DNA of 64,000 nt. It comes from Tabrizicola sp. (GTDB lineage Bacteria; Pseudomonadota; Alphaproteobacteria; Rhodobacterales; Rhodobacteraceae). The stretch spans positions 1 through 64,000 of the forward strand of contig JALOTD010000004.1 in the NCBI GenBank assembly GCA_025458105.1. The letters run 5' to 3'. The notes under the pieces were generated by a model that worked only from the letters and a program-made list of their open reading frames with translations, had not been told where the DNA came from and ran no database searches. Below are positions 35,034-44,292 of this stretch, piece by piece. Made by a program: the position numbers and the translations under genes. The stretch's first letter is position 1. Each line of letters opens with the position of its first letter.

Positions 35034-35717
35034 ATGAAGTCCAGCGATACTGTGGCCATGACGCTGCCCGCCGATCATTACCGGACCAAGAAACGCGCCC
35101 TGTCGCTGGATGAATTGTTGGCGGACGGGATCGTGCATGCCTTGGCCCTGCTGGCCGGATTCATTGCCTTTCCGATCCTGTTGTACCACGCGCTGCAGAC
35201 CGCTGGCATCGGCACTTTCGCGGCGCTGACGGTCTATGCGACCGGCTTCTTCCTGATGTGGGGCTTTTCGCTGGCCTATAACATGACGCCGCCAAGCGCC
35301 TTGAAGTGGCTGCTCAGGCGGTTCGATCATTCGATGATCTATGTGATGATCGCGGGCACCTATACGGCCGTAATTCCGCATCTGGACGGTGCCTGGGCCT
35401 GGGGTCTTGGGATCGTGGTCTGGAGCGGTGCGGCATTGGGTATCCTCGTCAAGGTCCTGCTGCCCGGCCGCTATGACCGGTTGGCTATCCTGGCCTACAT
35501 CCTGTTGGGCTGGGTTGGTGTAATCGCCATTGGGCCGGTCACGGCGGTGCTGCCTTCGGTGTCGCTGTGGTTGCTGGCTGCGGGCGGGGTCACCTATGTC
35601 GCGGGCGTTGTCTTCTATGTCTGGGAACGGCTGCGGTTTCAGAATGCAATCTGGCATGGCTTTGTCGCTGTGGCGGCGGGGCTGCATTTCGCAGCTGTGG
35701 CGGTGGCGGTGGCTTGA
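35034..35717 (+). CDS. trhA: Hemolysin III / TrhA (PAQR-like) membrane protein
   Basis: 227 residues with seven TM helices. SLDELLADGIVHALALLAGFIAFPILLYHAL carries the first conserved His, FDHSMIYVMIAGTYTAVIPHL the central Asp/His motif and FQNAIWHGFVAVAAGLHFAAV the C-terminal HxxxH-like pair, the metal-binding residues of the PAQR/CREST superfamily. The family is linked to membrane-fluidity homeostasis. Start 35034 or 35058 is possible. Single gene. Confidence 0.85.
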   Translation: MKSSDTVAMTLPADHYRTKKRALSLDELLADGIVHALALLAGFIAFPILLYHALQTAGIGTFAALTVYATGFFLMWGFSLAYNMTPPSALKWLLRRFDHSMIYVMIAGTYTAVIPHLDGAWAWGLGIVVWSGAALGILVKVLLPGRYDRLAILAYILLGWVGVIAIGPVTAVLPSVSLWLLAAGGVTYVAGVVFYVWERLRFQNAIWHGFVAVAAGLHFAAVAVAVA

Positions 35718-35753
35718 GGCGGCGCGGGTGAGACTTGCGCACCCAACTCGGCG

Positions 35754-36713
35754 CTACATGACCACGACGATATTGCCGGGCTTGTGAAAGCTTTCAGCCC
35801 GTTCATGGGCCCGGGCAAGGTCGGCAAAGGGCAGGATCGGTCCCACGAAAGGCCGATAGCCACCCGCCTGATGCAGGGTAACGAGCCGCTCCATCGCCGC
35901 ACGGCTGTCTTTGTTGGTGCCGGTCAGCACACGGTGCGTGCCACGTCGGGGACGAAGAGCAGCGCCGAGCATTTGGGAAAGGGTCGCGGTGATCAGAACC
36001 AGCCGTCCGCCGGGGGCCAGGTGTGGGGCCGAGGTTTTCCAGCCGAGCCTGCCCATGACATCGACGATCACGTCAAAGGGCCCGGCTGGCAGCGGGTCGC
36101 GGTAATCCGTGACCGACCCGGCCCCGAGGCCGAGCGCCAGCGCATGGTTTTCAGGGGATGCCGTTGCGACAACCTCTGCGCCGAGGTGCCGGGCGATCTG
36201 GACCGCCGCCCCACCTACAGCACCCGTGGCTCCGGCCACCAGCACCCGCTCGCCTGCAGTCAGCCCGGCGCGGTCGATCAGGAACTCGGCCGCGGTAAGG
36301 CCTCCGAAGAAGAACGCTGCACCCTCCTCGATGCTGAGCGTTTCGGGAAGGGGCAGGACGCGCCCCTCGGCTGGAGCGGTCAGGTATTCGGCATGCGCGC
36401 CGCCCTTGAAGCCGGTCAGGCCAAAGACCCTTTGGCCGGGGGCAAAGCTCGTCACGCGCGCGCCAAGCCCGGCAATCTCGCCTGAGAAGGCCCAGCCGGG
36501 GGACACCCGCGGACGCCTGAGCCCGATGCCCAGCCGCAACATGATCCCCAACCCGCGCGGTACCTTCCCCGACCGCAAACGGGCATCCCCCGCGGTCACC
36601 GGAGCCGCACAAACCTTGACCAGCACCTCGCCGGGGCCGGGGCTCGGGATCGGCGCTTCGATGAATTCGATGGTCGCGGGTGGGCCATAGGCGGTGTAGC
36701 GGGCGACTTTCAT
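35754..36713 (-). CDS. Quinone oxidoreductase-like MDR dehydrogenase
   Basis: 319 residues of the medium-chain dehydrogenase superfamily: PSPGPGEVLVKVCAAPVTAGDARLRSG, the NADPH Rossmann motif LVAGATGAVGGAAVQIARHLGAEVVATAS, and GGRLVLITATL. Structural zinc cysteines are absent, as in zeta-crystallin/QOR members. It overlaps the DUF2306 gene start by four bases, so the two are co-translated. Substrate unknown. Confidence 0.85.
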   Translation of the reverse strand: MKVARYTAYGPPATIEFIEAPIPSPGPGEVLVKVCAAPVTAGDARLRSGKVPRGLGIMLRLGIGLRRPRVSPGWAFSGEIAGLGARVTSFAPGQRVFGLTGFKGGAHAEYLTAPAEGRVLPLPETLSIEEGAAFFFGGLTAAEFLIDRAGLTAGERVLVAGATGAVGGAAVQIARHLGAEVVATASPENHALALGLGAGSVTDYRDPLPAGPFDVIVDVMGRLGWKTSAPHLAPGGRLVLITATLSQMLGAALRPRRGTHRVLTGTNKDSRAAMERLVTLHQAGGYRPFVGPILPFADLARAHERAESFHKPGNIVVVM

Positions 36714-37351
36714 GCGGGCACTCGGCGGATGGCGGGGGTGATGCGGTGGATGACCCACTCGGCAAAGCCGATGTTGAGCACCCACCAGGCGGCATATATG
36801 ACATCCGAGGTCAGGCCGTTCGGCAGCGTGCCGGTCACGATGTAGATTGGCAGATACAACATGGAAATGGTGCCTGCACCCATACCGATGGCATAGGCCC
36901 GGACCGCCCAGGCCCGATGGGCATGGATGTCGCCGACGCGTATCGCAAGGATCGCCGAGGCAAGGGCCAAAAGCAGGGCAGCGCTGAAAATCCCGCGGAC
37001 GATATCGATAAGTGGGGTGCTCTGCATCTCGACCATTGCAAGAAGCAAGAGCCCCGACAGGGCAAGTATCGTCCCCGCACAGACGAAAGCCCATCCTGCC
37101 ATCCGGTGCAGACGGCCAAATCGACGGCGCAGGGCCAGCACAAGGTTCAACGGACCGGCAAGACCAAAGATACCCGCCGCCAAGGCGTGCAGGAACCAGG
37201 GCAAGGGCGCGACGGCTAGCCGAAGGCTGTCCGCCTCGTAGGTTCCGGTCGGGATCTGAATGACACGGACTAGCGCCATCATGACCGGGATGAGGGTGCA
37301 AAGGGCCAGCACAAGCAACAGCAGGGCGGGCCGCGAAAAGATGCGGAGCAT
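36710..37351 (-). CDS. DUF2306 membrane protein
   Basis: 213 residues with six to seven helices. HALAAGIFGLAGPLNLVLALRRRFGRLHRMAGWAFV carries the conserved FG-x-LHR-x-G motif of DUF2306, and HRAWAVRAYAIGMGAGTISM is the second His-containing segment. Proposed to be heme- or quinone-linked by similarity to cytochrome b561-like folds, but function is unproven. First gene of a two-gene unit with the MDR dehydrogenase. Confidence 0.82.
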   Translation of the reverse strand: MLRIFSRPALLLLVLALCTLIPVMMALVRVIQIPTGTYEADSLRLAVAPLPWFLHALAAGIFGLAGPLNLVLALRRRFGRLHRMAGWAFVCAGTILALSGLLLLAMVEMQSTPLIDIVRGIFSAALLLALASAILAIRVGDIHAHRAWAVRAYAIGMGAGTISMLYLPIYIVTGTLPNGLTSDVIYAAWWVLNIGFAEWVIHRITPAIRRVPA

Positions 37352-37375
37352 GGGTAACCTTGAGGGTGGAAGGGT

Positions 37376-37597
37376 TCAGTCGTCGTGGTAGGTAAAGACC
37401 TCGTCAAGTCCAACGCCGAACGTGCGAGCGATGCGGAAGGCAAGCTCCAGCGTCGGGAAGTACTTGCCGTTTTCGATGGCAAGAATGGTCTGCCGGGTGA
37501 CGCCGACCCGGTCGGCAAGGTCCTTCTGGGTCATCTCGCCCGCGTCAAAGCGCAGGCGGCGGATACGGTTCTCGATGCGGCCAGGCGCGGGGGCCAT
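37376..37597 (-). CDS. Small XRE-family regulator (YozG-like)
   Basis: 73 residues, essentially only a Cro/CI helix-turn-helix: [62 protein letters not shown]. Members usually autoregulate together with an adjacent membrane protein. It starts one base after the membrane gene's stop, so is co-transcribed with it. The palindrome at 38092-38109 upstream of the pair is a candidate operator. Confidence 0.85.
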   Translation of the reverse strand: MAPAPGRIENRIRRLRFDAGEMTQKDLADRVGVTRQTILAIENGKYFPTLELAFRIARTFGVGLDEVFTYHDD

Positions 37598-37598
37598 G

Positions 37599-38045
37599 TC
37601 AGACGCTGCGCCGGTAAAGCCAGATCTTCAGGCCGTCCTTGAAGAACTCTGACAGCACGCAAAGCGCGAGGACCAGGTTCATGGCCCGGAAGGCACTTGC
37701 CCCGAAAGCCAGATCGACGATCACGCCCAGAAGGCCGAACGAGAGAAGATACCAGGCCCAGGTCAGGGCCCGACGCTCGATGTCGCGGTCACGTTCGTCC
37801 CGGCGATCATCGGTCTTTTCGCCCGTGAGCACAGCATAGGCTATGTGAAAGCCGATGGTAACCACGATCGCAATGCCGATCGACCATGCCACCAGAACCA
37901 GTACGGAGCGCGCCCAGGTTTGCAGCGCCTCGGGTCCGACGAAAAGACCTTGTGCATCCTGAACAGACAGCCGCCAGAGAAACAGAGCCAGCACGATGGC
38001 TGTCGTGATGAAGCCGGTCACGGCCTCGCGTTCGCCCATGGACAT
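37599..38045 (-). CDS. Four-helix membrane protein paired with an XRE regulator
   Basis: 148 residues, about four TM helices: [71 protein letters not shown] and [24 protein letters not shown]. The charged loop [20 protein letters not shown] is conserved in the family (DUF2178-like). Function unknown; probably a sensor or partner of the XRE protein. An ATG two codons downstream of the 38045 start is equally good. Confidence 0.75.
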   Translation of the reverse strand: MSMGEREAVTGFITTAIVLALFLWRLSVQDAQGLFVGPEALQTWARSVLVLVAWSIGIAIVVTIGFHIAYAVLTGEKTDDRRDERDRDIERRALTWAWYLLSFGLLGVIVDLAFGASAFRAMNLVLALCVLSEFFKDGLKIWLYRRSV

Positions 38046-38091
38046 AGCATCCCTCCAGTCTTGCCGACGTGGTATAGCGCTACTGACATGG

Positions 38092-38109
38092 AGTAAAGGA
38101 TTCTTTACT
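38092..38109. promoter_or_regulatory. Candidate operator for the XRE regulator
   Basis: Inverted repeat AGTAAAG-GATT-CTTTACT, 47 bases upstream of the membrane protein/XRE pair, in an AT-rich patch. It is a typical location for autoregulation by a Cro/CI-type protein. Confidence 0.5.
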
Positions 38110-38205
38110 AAGTGTCGGGTTTACCATACCTTAACCAATTGGCAGTTGTCCTGGATTGACCCGAACGGCTGGCCTGCCTAGCTTGCGCCGGACAGAGGAG
38201 GCAGC

Positions 38206-38865
38206 ATGACGAAAGCACTGGTCACCTGGGGCGGATGGGAGGGACACGAGCCCGAGAAGGTTGGCCCGATGTTTGCCGCCTGGCTGCGGGAGGCGGGAAT
38301 GGAGGTGACGCTTACCGACAGTCTTGCCTGTTTCGACGATGCCGAGGCGGTGAAGTCCTATGACTTGATCGTCCCGGTCTGGACCATGTCGACGATTGGC
38401 AAGGAGCAGGCCCTGAACGCCTGCGCCGCTGTTGCCGCAGGAACCGGGATCGCGGGATGCCATGGCGGCATGTGCGACGCCTTCCGCGAGAACGTCGACT
38501 GGCAGTTCATGACGGGCGCGCAATGGGTTGCGCATCCGGGCAATGATGGGGTGGAATACGGGGTCCGCATGGTTTCGGACGACCCGCTGGTGGCGGGTGT
38601 GGGTGATTTCACAGTCAGGACCGAACATTATTACCTGCATGTCGATCCGGCCGTGAATATTCTGGCGGTTTGCGACTTTCCGCAGGTGGATGGCCCCCAT
38701 GCGGTGAACGGACCTGTCGCGATGCCGGTCGTCTTCACCAAAGGCTATGGCCGGGGCCGGGTCTATTACAATGCGCTTGGCCACCAGAAGAACGTGATCG
38801 ACCATGGACCGGCGGCGGAACTCATGCGGCGTGGTCTTTTGTGGGCGGCGCGTTCGCGCCAATAG
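38206..38865 (+). CDS. ThuA-like domain protein
   Basis: 219 residues. KALVTWGGWEGHEPEKVGPMFAAWLREAGMEVTLTDSL, AGCHGGMCDAFRENVDWQFMTGAQWVAHPG and MPVVFTKGYGRGRVYYNALGHQKNVIDHGPAAELMRRGLLWA match the ThuA (trehalose-utilisation) glutamine-amidotransferase-like fold. Members act in keto-disaccharide metabolism or as glycosyl-hydrolase accessories; no sugar gene is adjacent, so the substrate is unknown. Confidence 0.85.
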   Translation: MTKALVTWGGWEGHEPEKVGPMFAAWLREAGMEVTLTDSLACFDDAEAVKSYDLIVPVWTMSTIGKEQALNACAAVAAGTGIAGCHGGMCDAFRENVDWQFMTGAQWVAHPGNDGVEYGVRMVSDDPLVAGVGDFTVRTEHYYLHVDPAVNILAVCDFPQVDGPHAVNGPVAMPVVFTKGYGRGRVYYNALGHQKNVIDHGPAAELMRRGLLWAARSRQ

Positions 38866-38895
38866 CGCAACAAGCTCGTCAGACGAAGGTGAAAG

Positions 38896-38921
38896 GGTCC
38901 GGGCCGTTTGATGCCCGGACC
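38896..38921. terminator. Bidirectional terminator between convergent genes
   Basis: Perfect 9-bp stem GGTCCGGGC / GCCCGGACC with an eight-base loop, between the ThuA stop (38865) and the lipoprotein stop (38930). Confidence 0.75.
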
Positions 38922-38929
38922 TGGCTGTG

Positions 38930-39199
38930 TCACTTGGAAAGTTCGGCCATCATCTCATCTATCGCCTTGCAGGCGGCTTGCAGGTCATCACCCTGAGCGC
39001 TGGCCTTGGTGGCAAGCTCTTGTACCTTGGGCGCAAGCTCGGCCAGTTTGGCCGGGTCTGCCGCTGCGACCTCTTGCATCTTGGTGGCCAGATCTGTGGC
39101 TTTCTTTTGTGCCAATTCGTTGGTGCAGGTCTCTTCGCTGTTGCAGGCAGCGAGGAACCCCGTTGCAGCAATGGCCAGAATTGCGGTGGAAAAACGCAT
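38930..39199 (-). CDS. Small helical lipoprotein
   Basis: 89 residues: signal MRFSTAILAIAATGFLAAC with lipobox LAAC, then an Ala/Lys-rich helical domain (TNELAQKKATDLATKMQEVAAADPAKLAELAPKVQELATKASAQGDDLQAACKAIDEMMAELSK) with a second pair of cysteines. It resembles periplasmic helical bundle lipoproteins. Function unknown. Confidence 0.68.
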   Translation of the reverse strand: MRFSTAILAIAATGFLAACNSEETCTNELAQKKATDLATKMQEVAAADPAKLAELAPKVQELATKASAQGDDLQAACKAIDEMMAELSK

Positions 39200-39373
39200 G
39201 ACAATCCCTCGTCGGTTGTTGCCCGGTCCTTGACCGGTAAGGTCACACTAGCGTGAACGGCTGGGCTGGCACAGATGTCGATGCCAGGTATTGCGGAAAT
39301 CCGCCTTGATGGAGGCGTGGCTTGACCTTTCGGGGCGGCTGCCGGATGGTCGCGCCCAACAAGGGCAGGGCAG

Positions 39374-40660
39374 ATGGCACAGAAGACGGCACCCTTTTCG
39401 GGCTTTGAATTCATGATCGCCTGGCGCTATCTGCGCGCAAGGCGTGCCGAGGGTGGCGTCAGTGTGATGACCTGGATCTCTCTGATCGGGATCACGCTGG
39501 CAGTGTTCGCCCTCATCCTTACGTTGGCGGTCCGGGCGGGGTTCCGGGCCGAGTTCGTGGATACGATCCTTGGCGCGAATGCGCATGTTGCGGTCTACTC
39601 GGCGGGGGTCGTCGGTCCAGAGGGCCAGTTGATCCGTGGCTTTACCACTCCGGATGCTGTCGCTGCTGCCATCCGGGAAGTTCCGGGCGTGACGCGGGCG
39701 GCGCCCTTGATCCGTGGCAAGGTCATCGTGACGGATGGCGAGCGGACGACAGGGGCCGAGGTCTATGGGCTTTTGCCGGAGGATCTGGAAACGATCCCCC
39801 GGGTTGGAAAGGGGGCCGAGGCGATCGGTGACCTGGCGCGCTTTCCGGACGGCATTGCGCTGGGGTCGGGTATTGCCCGCGAACTGGGCGTCACCGTGGG
39901 CGACCGGGTTCGGGTGATCTCGCCCCAGGGGACGAAAACGCCGATGGGCATGACGCCCAGGACCAATGCTTATGAGGTCGTCTATATCTTTACCGCCGGC
40001 CGGATCGATATCGACACGACGCGCATCTACATGCCCCTGACCGAGGCGCAGTCGTTCTTCAACAAGGAAGGCACGGCGGACGAGATCGAGGTCATGGTCG
40101 ACGTGCCAGACGAGATCGAGCGCTATGGCGAGCCGATCCTGCAGGCGGCGGGGCCGGAGGCGTTACTCTGGACCTGGAAGGACAGTTCGGGCGCCTTCCT
40201 GCGGGCGCTGACCATCGAGGACAACGTGATGTTTGTCATCATGTCGGTGCTGGTACTGATCGCGGCGATGAACATCATCAGCGGGCTGATCATGCTGGTG
40301 AAGAACAAGGGCCGCGACATCGGCATCCTGCGGACGATGGGGCTGACCGAAGGCAGCGTGCTGCGCGTGTTCTTCATCTGCGGGGCGTTCACCGGCGTGA
40401 TCGGCACAGTCGCCGGGGTGGCGCTGGGCTGTCTGGCGGCGCTGAACATGGACCAGATCATGTCCTTCCTGAACTGGGTCAACGGGGCCGAGGTCTGGGA
40501 CCCGACGATCCGGGGCATCTATTCGTTGCCGGCAAAGCTGCAGCTGAATGACGTGCTGTCCGCAGTCTTCCTGTCCCTGGGCCTGTCCTTTGTGGTGACC
40601 CTGTTCCCGGCGCGGCGGGCGGCGCGGATGAACCCGGTCGAGGCGCTGCGCTATGAGTGA
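39374..40660 (+). CDS. lolC: Lipoprotein-releasing ABC transporter permease (LolC/LolE, LolF-like)
   Basis: 428 residues; inner-membrane subunit that extracts outer-membrane lipoproteins and passes them to LolA. N-terminal TM after [41 protein letters not shown], a long periplasmic MacB-like domain (to about residue 270), then three TM helices of the FtsX type ([39 protein letters not shown]). A single permease precedes lolD, which fits the alphaproteobacterial homodimeric LolF arrangement. It overlaps lolD by eight bases. Confidence 0.9.
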   Translation: MAQKTAPFSGFEFMIAWRYLRARRAEGGVSVMTWISLIGITLAVFALILTLAVRAGFRAEFVDTILGANAHVAVYSAGVVGPEGQLIRGFTTPDAVAAAIREVPGVTRAAPLIRGKVIVTDGERTTGAEVYGLLPEDLETIPRVGKGAEAIGDLARFPDGIALGSGIARELGVTVGDRVRVISPQGTKTPMGMTPRTNAYEVVYIFTAGRIDIDTTRIYMPLTEAQSFFNKEGTADEIEVMVDVPDEIERYGEPILQAAGPEALLWTWKDSSGAFLRALTIEDNVMFVIMSVLVLIAAMNIISGLIMLVKNKGRDIGILRTMGLTEGSVLRVFFICGAFTGVIGTVAGVALGCLAALNMDQIMSFLNWVNGAEVWDPTIRGIYSLPAKLQLNDVLSAVFLSLGLSFVVTLFPARRAARMNPVEALRYE

Positions 40661-41327
40661 GATGCTGGAACTGTCGGGGATCACCAAGGGCTACAATCGG
40701 GGCAAGCCGTCAGAGGTCCTGGTGCTGCGCGGGGCAGATTTGACGGTCGTGAAGGGCGAGGTTGTGGCCCTTGTCGCGCCGTCAGGTGCGGGCAAGTCGA
40801 CGCTTTTGCATATTGCGGGGCTGCTGGACACTCCCGATGCGGGTGTGGTGCGGCTTGATGGGCGCGAGATGGGTGGGCTGTCGGACCGAGCGCGGACCGA
40901 GGCGCGCAGGGCCGAAGTGGGCTTCATCTACCAGTTCCACCATTTGTTGCCGGAGTTCACTGCGCTGGAAAACATCGTGATCCCGCAACTGGCCAATGGG
41001 GTGGCGAAGCCGTTGGCCGAAGCGCGGGCGCGGGAGCTTTTGGAGAAGGTTGGCGTCGGCGCGCGGGCGGGGCACCGCCCCGCAGCGCTGTCGGGGGGTG
41101 AACAGCAGCGCGTCGCCTTCTGCCGGGCTCTGGCCAATGCGCCAAAGCTGCTTTTGGCGGATGAGCCGACCGGGAACCTGGATCCTGCGACGTCGGATCA
41201 GGTCTTCGGCGTGTTGATGGACCTGGTGCGGGCCACAGGTCTTTCCGCGCTGATCGCAACCCACAACCTTGACCTTGCCGCCCGTATGGACCGGACCGTA
41301 CGACTATCCGGGGGTATGGTGACCTAG
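40653..41327 (+). CDS. lolD: Lipoprotein-releasing ABC transporter ATPase
   Basis: 224 residues: Walker [19 protein letters not shown]-loop [28 protein letters not shown], signature [17 protein letters not shown], Walker [14 protein letters not shown] and the H-loop [12 protein letters not shown]. It powers the LolC/LolF-like permease encoded just before it. Confidence 0.93.
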   Translation: MSEMLELSGITKGYNRGKPSEVLVLRGADLTVVKGEVVALVAPSGAGKSTLLHIAGLLDTPDAGVVRLDGREMGGLSDRARTEARRAEVGFIYQFHHLLPEFTALENIVIPQLANGVAKPLAEARARELLEKVGVGARAGHRPAALSGGEQQRVAFCRALANAPKLLLADEPTGNLDPATSDQVFGVLMDLVRATGLSALIATHNLDLAARMDRTVRLSGGMVT

Positions 41328-41381
41328 ATCAAGGTCGCGCTTCTTGGCCCGTGGTGGACTTGCCGCAATGGAGGGACCAGA

Positions 41382-41783
41382 ATGCGCTACATGATCCTGT
41401 TTCCGATGCTGGCGCTGGCCGCCTGTGTCGATCCCGAGACACCAACCGGTGCCGAGGATTTCGCGACCTATTGCTCGGCCTGTCATGGCAGGACGGGCAA
41501 GGGGGATGGGGGGGTAGCGGCAACCCTGCCGCAACGCCCGGCCGATCTGACCAGGCTGACAGCAGGGAACGGCGGGGTGTTCCCGGCTACTCGCGTCATG
41601 GCAAAGATCTGGGGCTATACAGGCGTTCGACCGGGTGAGCTGAACGGTGCCTCTCCCATGCCCGAGTTCGGTTCGCTTCTGCAGGGCGACCTCGTGCCCT
41701 ATGACGGTGGGGATGGAATAGCGACGCCAACCCCGGCGCGGCTGGTGCAACTGGCCGAGTTTCTGCGGACGCTTCAGGACTAG
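41382..41783 (+). CDS. Cytochrome c-type lipoprotein/periplasmic protein
   Basis: 133 residues: signal MRYMILFPMLALAAC with lipobox LAAC and one heme-binding CSACHG (FATYCSACHGRTGKGDGGVAATL). The downstream methionine in SPMPEF is a candidate sixth ligand. The monoheme class-I cytochrome is thus probably membrane-tethered. Partner oxidase not identified. Confidence 0.85.
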   Translation: MRYMILFPMLALAACVDPETPTGAEDFATYCSACHGRTGKGDGGVAATLPQRPADLTRLTAGNGGVFPATRVMAKIWGYTGVRPGELNGASPMPEFGSLLQGDLVPYDGGDGIATPTPARLVQLAEFLRTLQD

Positions 41784-41935
41784 TCCAGAGCAAACGCGCT
41801 TGACTGCCGGCAGGATCGGGTCGGCATTTGCGCAGCGGGGACTGCACCAGCGGGACTTGGCATACGGCGGGAAATCCTGACTATGGCGCAAGCTTTGCCG
41901 CAGTGCACATGATGCACAGTCAGGAAAGGGGCAGG

Positions 41936-43648
41936 ATGACAGGACAACTGGCAATACGCTGGCAGCTGGCCGCGACAGGTGCGCTTGGAGCCGCGATCCT
42001 TTGGGCTGTGATCGAGCTTGTCGACGGCGAACGCCTTGCTGATCTGCCGGGGCTGCTTCTGGCTGCAGCAGTCTGCACGATGTTCGCAGGCACCCTTGCG
42101 ATGGCCGGTCCGATTGGCCTGTCTCGTGCCGGTGTACGTGCGGCCGGTCTTGGCCTAACGGTTGCTGGGCTGATCTGGCTGGCACTGCAGCGCTTCGCCA
42201 CACCGGATGACTTCTTCAACTCGCCCTTGCCAAGCCTGGCCGCGCTGACTGTGGCGCTGTTGCCGGTTCCGTTCCTGATCGGGCAGGCACGCGGGTCCTG
42301 GAGCGACTACGGCGGGCTGTTTCAGGAGGCGTGGTCCATAGTCATCCGCTATGCCGCCGCCTGGGCCTTTACGGGAGTTGTCTGGTTGGTGATCTTTCTG
42401 TCCGATCAGATCCTGCAGGTGGTCGGCATCACCGTGATTGGCCGACTTCTGGACCATACGCTTGTTCCATTGGTCGTGACCGGGGCCGTGCTTGGCCTGG
42501 GCATGGCGGTTGTCTACGAACTGGCGGACCTTCTGTCGCCCTACCTTGTGCTGCGGCTGTTTCGGTTGCTGTTGCCTGCGGTTCTGGTGGTGATGGTGAT
42601 CTTTCTTCTTGCGTTACCGATGCGCGGGTTGGACGGGCTGTTTTCCGGCCTGTCGCCCGCTCTTCTTTTGTTGACGATGGTCGGCGGCGGGATATCGCTT
42701 GTCGCGATTGCCGTCGATCAGAACGATCAGGATGCGGCGCAAAGCCCGGTCATCCAGCGATCGGCGCAGGCGATGGCGTTGGCTCTTCCAGTGGCGTCGG
42801 CGCTTTCGGTCTGGGCGGTCTGGCTGCGGGTTGCGCAGCATGGTTGGACGCCAGAGCGTCTGTTCGTGGCACTGGTGGCTCTGATCGGACTTGGCTATGC
42901 GATCCTTTATGGCATCGCGGTTCTGCGCGGATTGGGCTGGATGGAGCGTATCCGTCGGGTCAATCTGTGGATGGCCCTAGGCATCATCGGGCTTGCCGCG
43001 CTATGGCTGACCCCGATCCTGAATGCCGAAGCGATATCGGCGCGGGATCAGCTTGCAAGATATCAGTCGGGGCGGACCCCGGTTGCCGATCTTGACGTTT
43101 ATGCGCTGACGAAGTGGGGGCAACCGGGTGCCGACGCGCTGGCGCAGCTGGAGACGCTGGCCAAGGAACCAGGCCAAGACGCCCTGGCTGCGCGCCTTGC
43201 CTCTCCGGACGGTGGGGTCGAAGTACCGACCGCTGATCTGGCTGCTGAATTGGCGGACCTGCTGGTCGTGCAACCGTCTGGCGCAACTGGGACGCGCGAC
43301 GTCCTTCTAGCAGCTGCGCAGGACTATCAGTTGCGCGACTGGAGAGACCGTTGCCGCGCGGGTGGTGTCGGCAGTTGCCTTCTGGTGGTAGCCGACCTGT
43401 TGCCCACGCGCCCAGGTGAAGAGGCCGTGTTGATTCTTGGTGGAGATTACACGGACATCCTGGGCCTTTATCTGGACGATTCGGGCTTTCTGCAGCAGCC
43501 CGGCGTGACCCGCGCTGATGGCAGCTATGTCGACAGCGAAACCGCGGAAGAGCTGTTGCGCGCGTGGCTGGTTGCACCTCCTCCTTTGACCCCGGCCCTG
43601 ATCAATCAGTTGGGAACCGGGGAGTCCGGCTTGATGATGCGGCCCTGA
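41936..43648 (+). CDS. DUF4153 integral membrane protein
   Basis: About 570 residues from ATG 41936 (after AGGAAAGGGG), with eleven or more TM helices in the first two thirds and a soluble C-terminal region (residues about 370-570: YQSGRTPVADLDVYALTKWGQPGADALAQLETLAKEPGQDALAARLA...). The pattern IRYAAAWAFTGVVWLVIFLSDQILQVVGI and RIRRVNLWMALGIIGLAALWLTPILNAEAISARDQLARY is that of the DUF4153 family. Function unknown. It precedes the H-NOX-like gene by 23 bases and may share its transcript. Confidence 0.8.
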   Translation: MTGQLAIRWQLAATGALGAAILWAVIELVDGERLADLPGLLLAAAVCTMFAGTLAMAGPIGLSRAGVRAAGLGLTVAGLIWLALQRFATPDDFFNSPLPSLAALTVALLPVPFLIGQARGSWSDYGGLFQEAWSIVIRYAAAWAFTGVVWLVIFLSDQILQVVGITVIGRLLDHTLVPLVVTGAVLGLGMAVVYELADLLSPYLVLRLFRLLLPAVLVVMVIFLLALPMRGLDGLFSGLSPALLLLTMVGGGISLVAIAVDQNDQDAAQSPVIQRSAQAMALALPVASALSVWAVWLRVAQHGWTPERLFVALVALIGLGYAILYGIAVLRGLGWMERIRRVNLWMALGIIGLAALWLTPILNAEAISARDQLARYQSGRTPVADLDVYALTKWGQPGADALAQLETLAKEPGQDALAARLASPDGGVEVPTADLAAELADLLVVQPSGATGTRDVLLAAAQDYQLRDWRDRCRAGGVGSCLLVVADLLPTRPGEEAVLILGGDYTDILGLYLDDSGFLQQPGVTRADGSYVDSETAEELLRAWLVAPPPLTPALINQLGTGESGLMMRP

Positions 43649-43671
43649 TTTGGGTGGGAGATTGTTAACGC

Positions 43672-44289
43672 ATGCCCGCTAAGCTGCCAGCGGAAACGAT
43701 TGCTGGGTCACACATGGACGCGCTTCTCTTGCGCTCGTTGCAAGGTTATCTACGGGACACCTTCGGTCCGACCGTTTGGCAAGCGATCTGCCGCCGGGCT
43801 GCACTGACGATCGAGACATTCGAACCAATGATGCGCTATGATCGCGGCATGGCGGACCGGGTCGCGAAACATGCGGCCGAAACACTGGGGCGGCCCGTCG
43901 AGTCGGTTTGGGAAGACATGGGAACCTACCTGGTCACGAACCCCGGCCACGAGGGGGTACGCCGGCTGCTTCGCTTTGGCGGGATCGGTTTCGTCGACTT
44001 TCTGCATTCGCTGGAAGAGATGCCGGGCCGCGCGCGACTGGCGATGCCAGAGCTTGAGCTTCCCGAAGTGATCCTGACCGAAATCGGGCCAGACAGGTTC
44101 GAACTGCGGTGCCGGTCGAAAGTCGCCGGGTTTCCAAGGGTCCTTGTCGGGATCCTGACGGCGATGGCGGATGATTACGGCACGCTGTGTTTGATCGAAC
44201 CAGATGGCGGGGAGCGGATTTCGGTACGGATCCTTGACAGCCGACACGGTGCCGCCCGGTCGTTCGATCTTGCCATGCCGGAACGGTAG
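43672..44289 (+). CDS. H-NOX-like (HNOB) protein lacking the heme ligand
   Basis: 205 residues aligned with heme-NO/oxygen-binding domains: MDALLLRSLQGYLRDTFGPTVWQAI at the start (an ATG at 43714 is an alternative), GVRRLLRFGGIGFVDFLHSLEEMP in the middle and GFPRVLVGILTAMADDYGTLCLIEP near the end. In H-NOX proteins the proximal heme ligand is the His of a NLDALH-type motif; here the aligned residue is Pro118 (EEMPGR), and the heme-propionate motif YxSxR reads CRSKV. So a canonical heme pocket is missing. The next gene encodes its usual signalling partner. Confidence 0.83.
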   Translation: MPAKLPAETIAGSHMDALLLRSLQGYLRDTFGPTVWQAICRRAALTIETFEPMMRYDRGMADRVAKHAAETLGRPVESVWEDMGTYLVTNPGHEGVRRLLRFGGIGFVDFLHSLEEMPGRARLAMPELELPEVILTEIGPDRFELRCRSKVAGFPRVLVGILTAMADDYGTLCLIEPDGGERISVRILDSRHGAARSFDLAMPER

Positions 44290-44292
44290 CGG

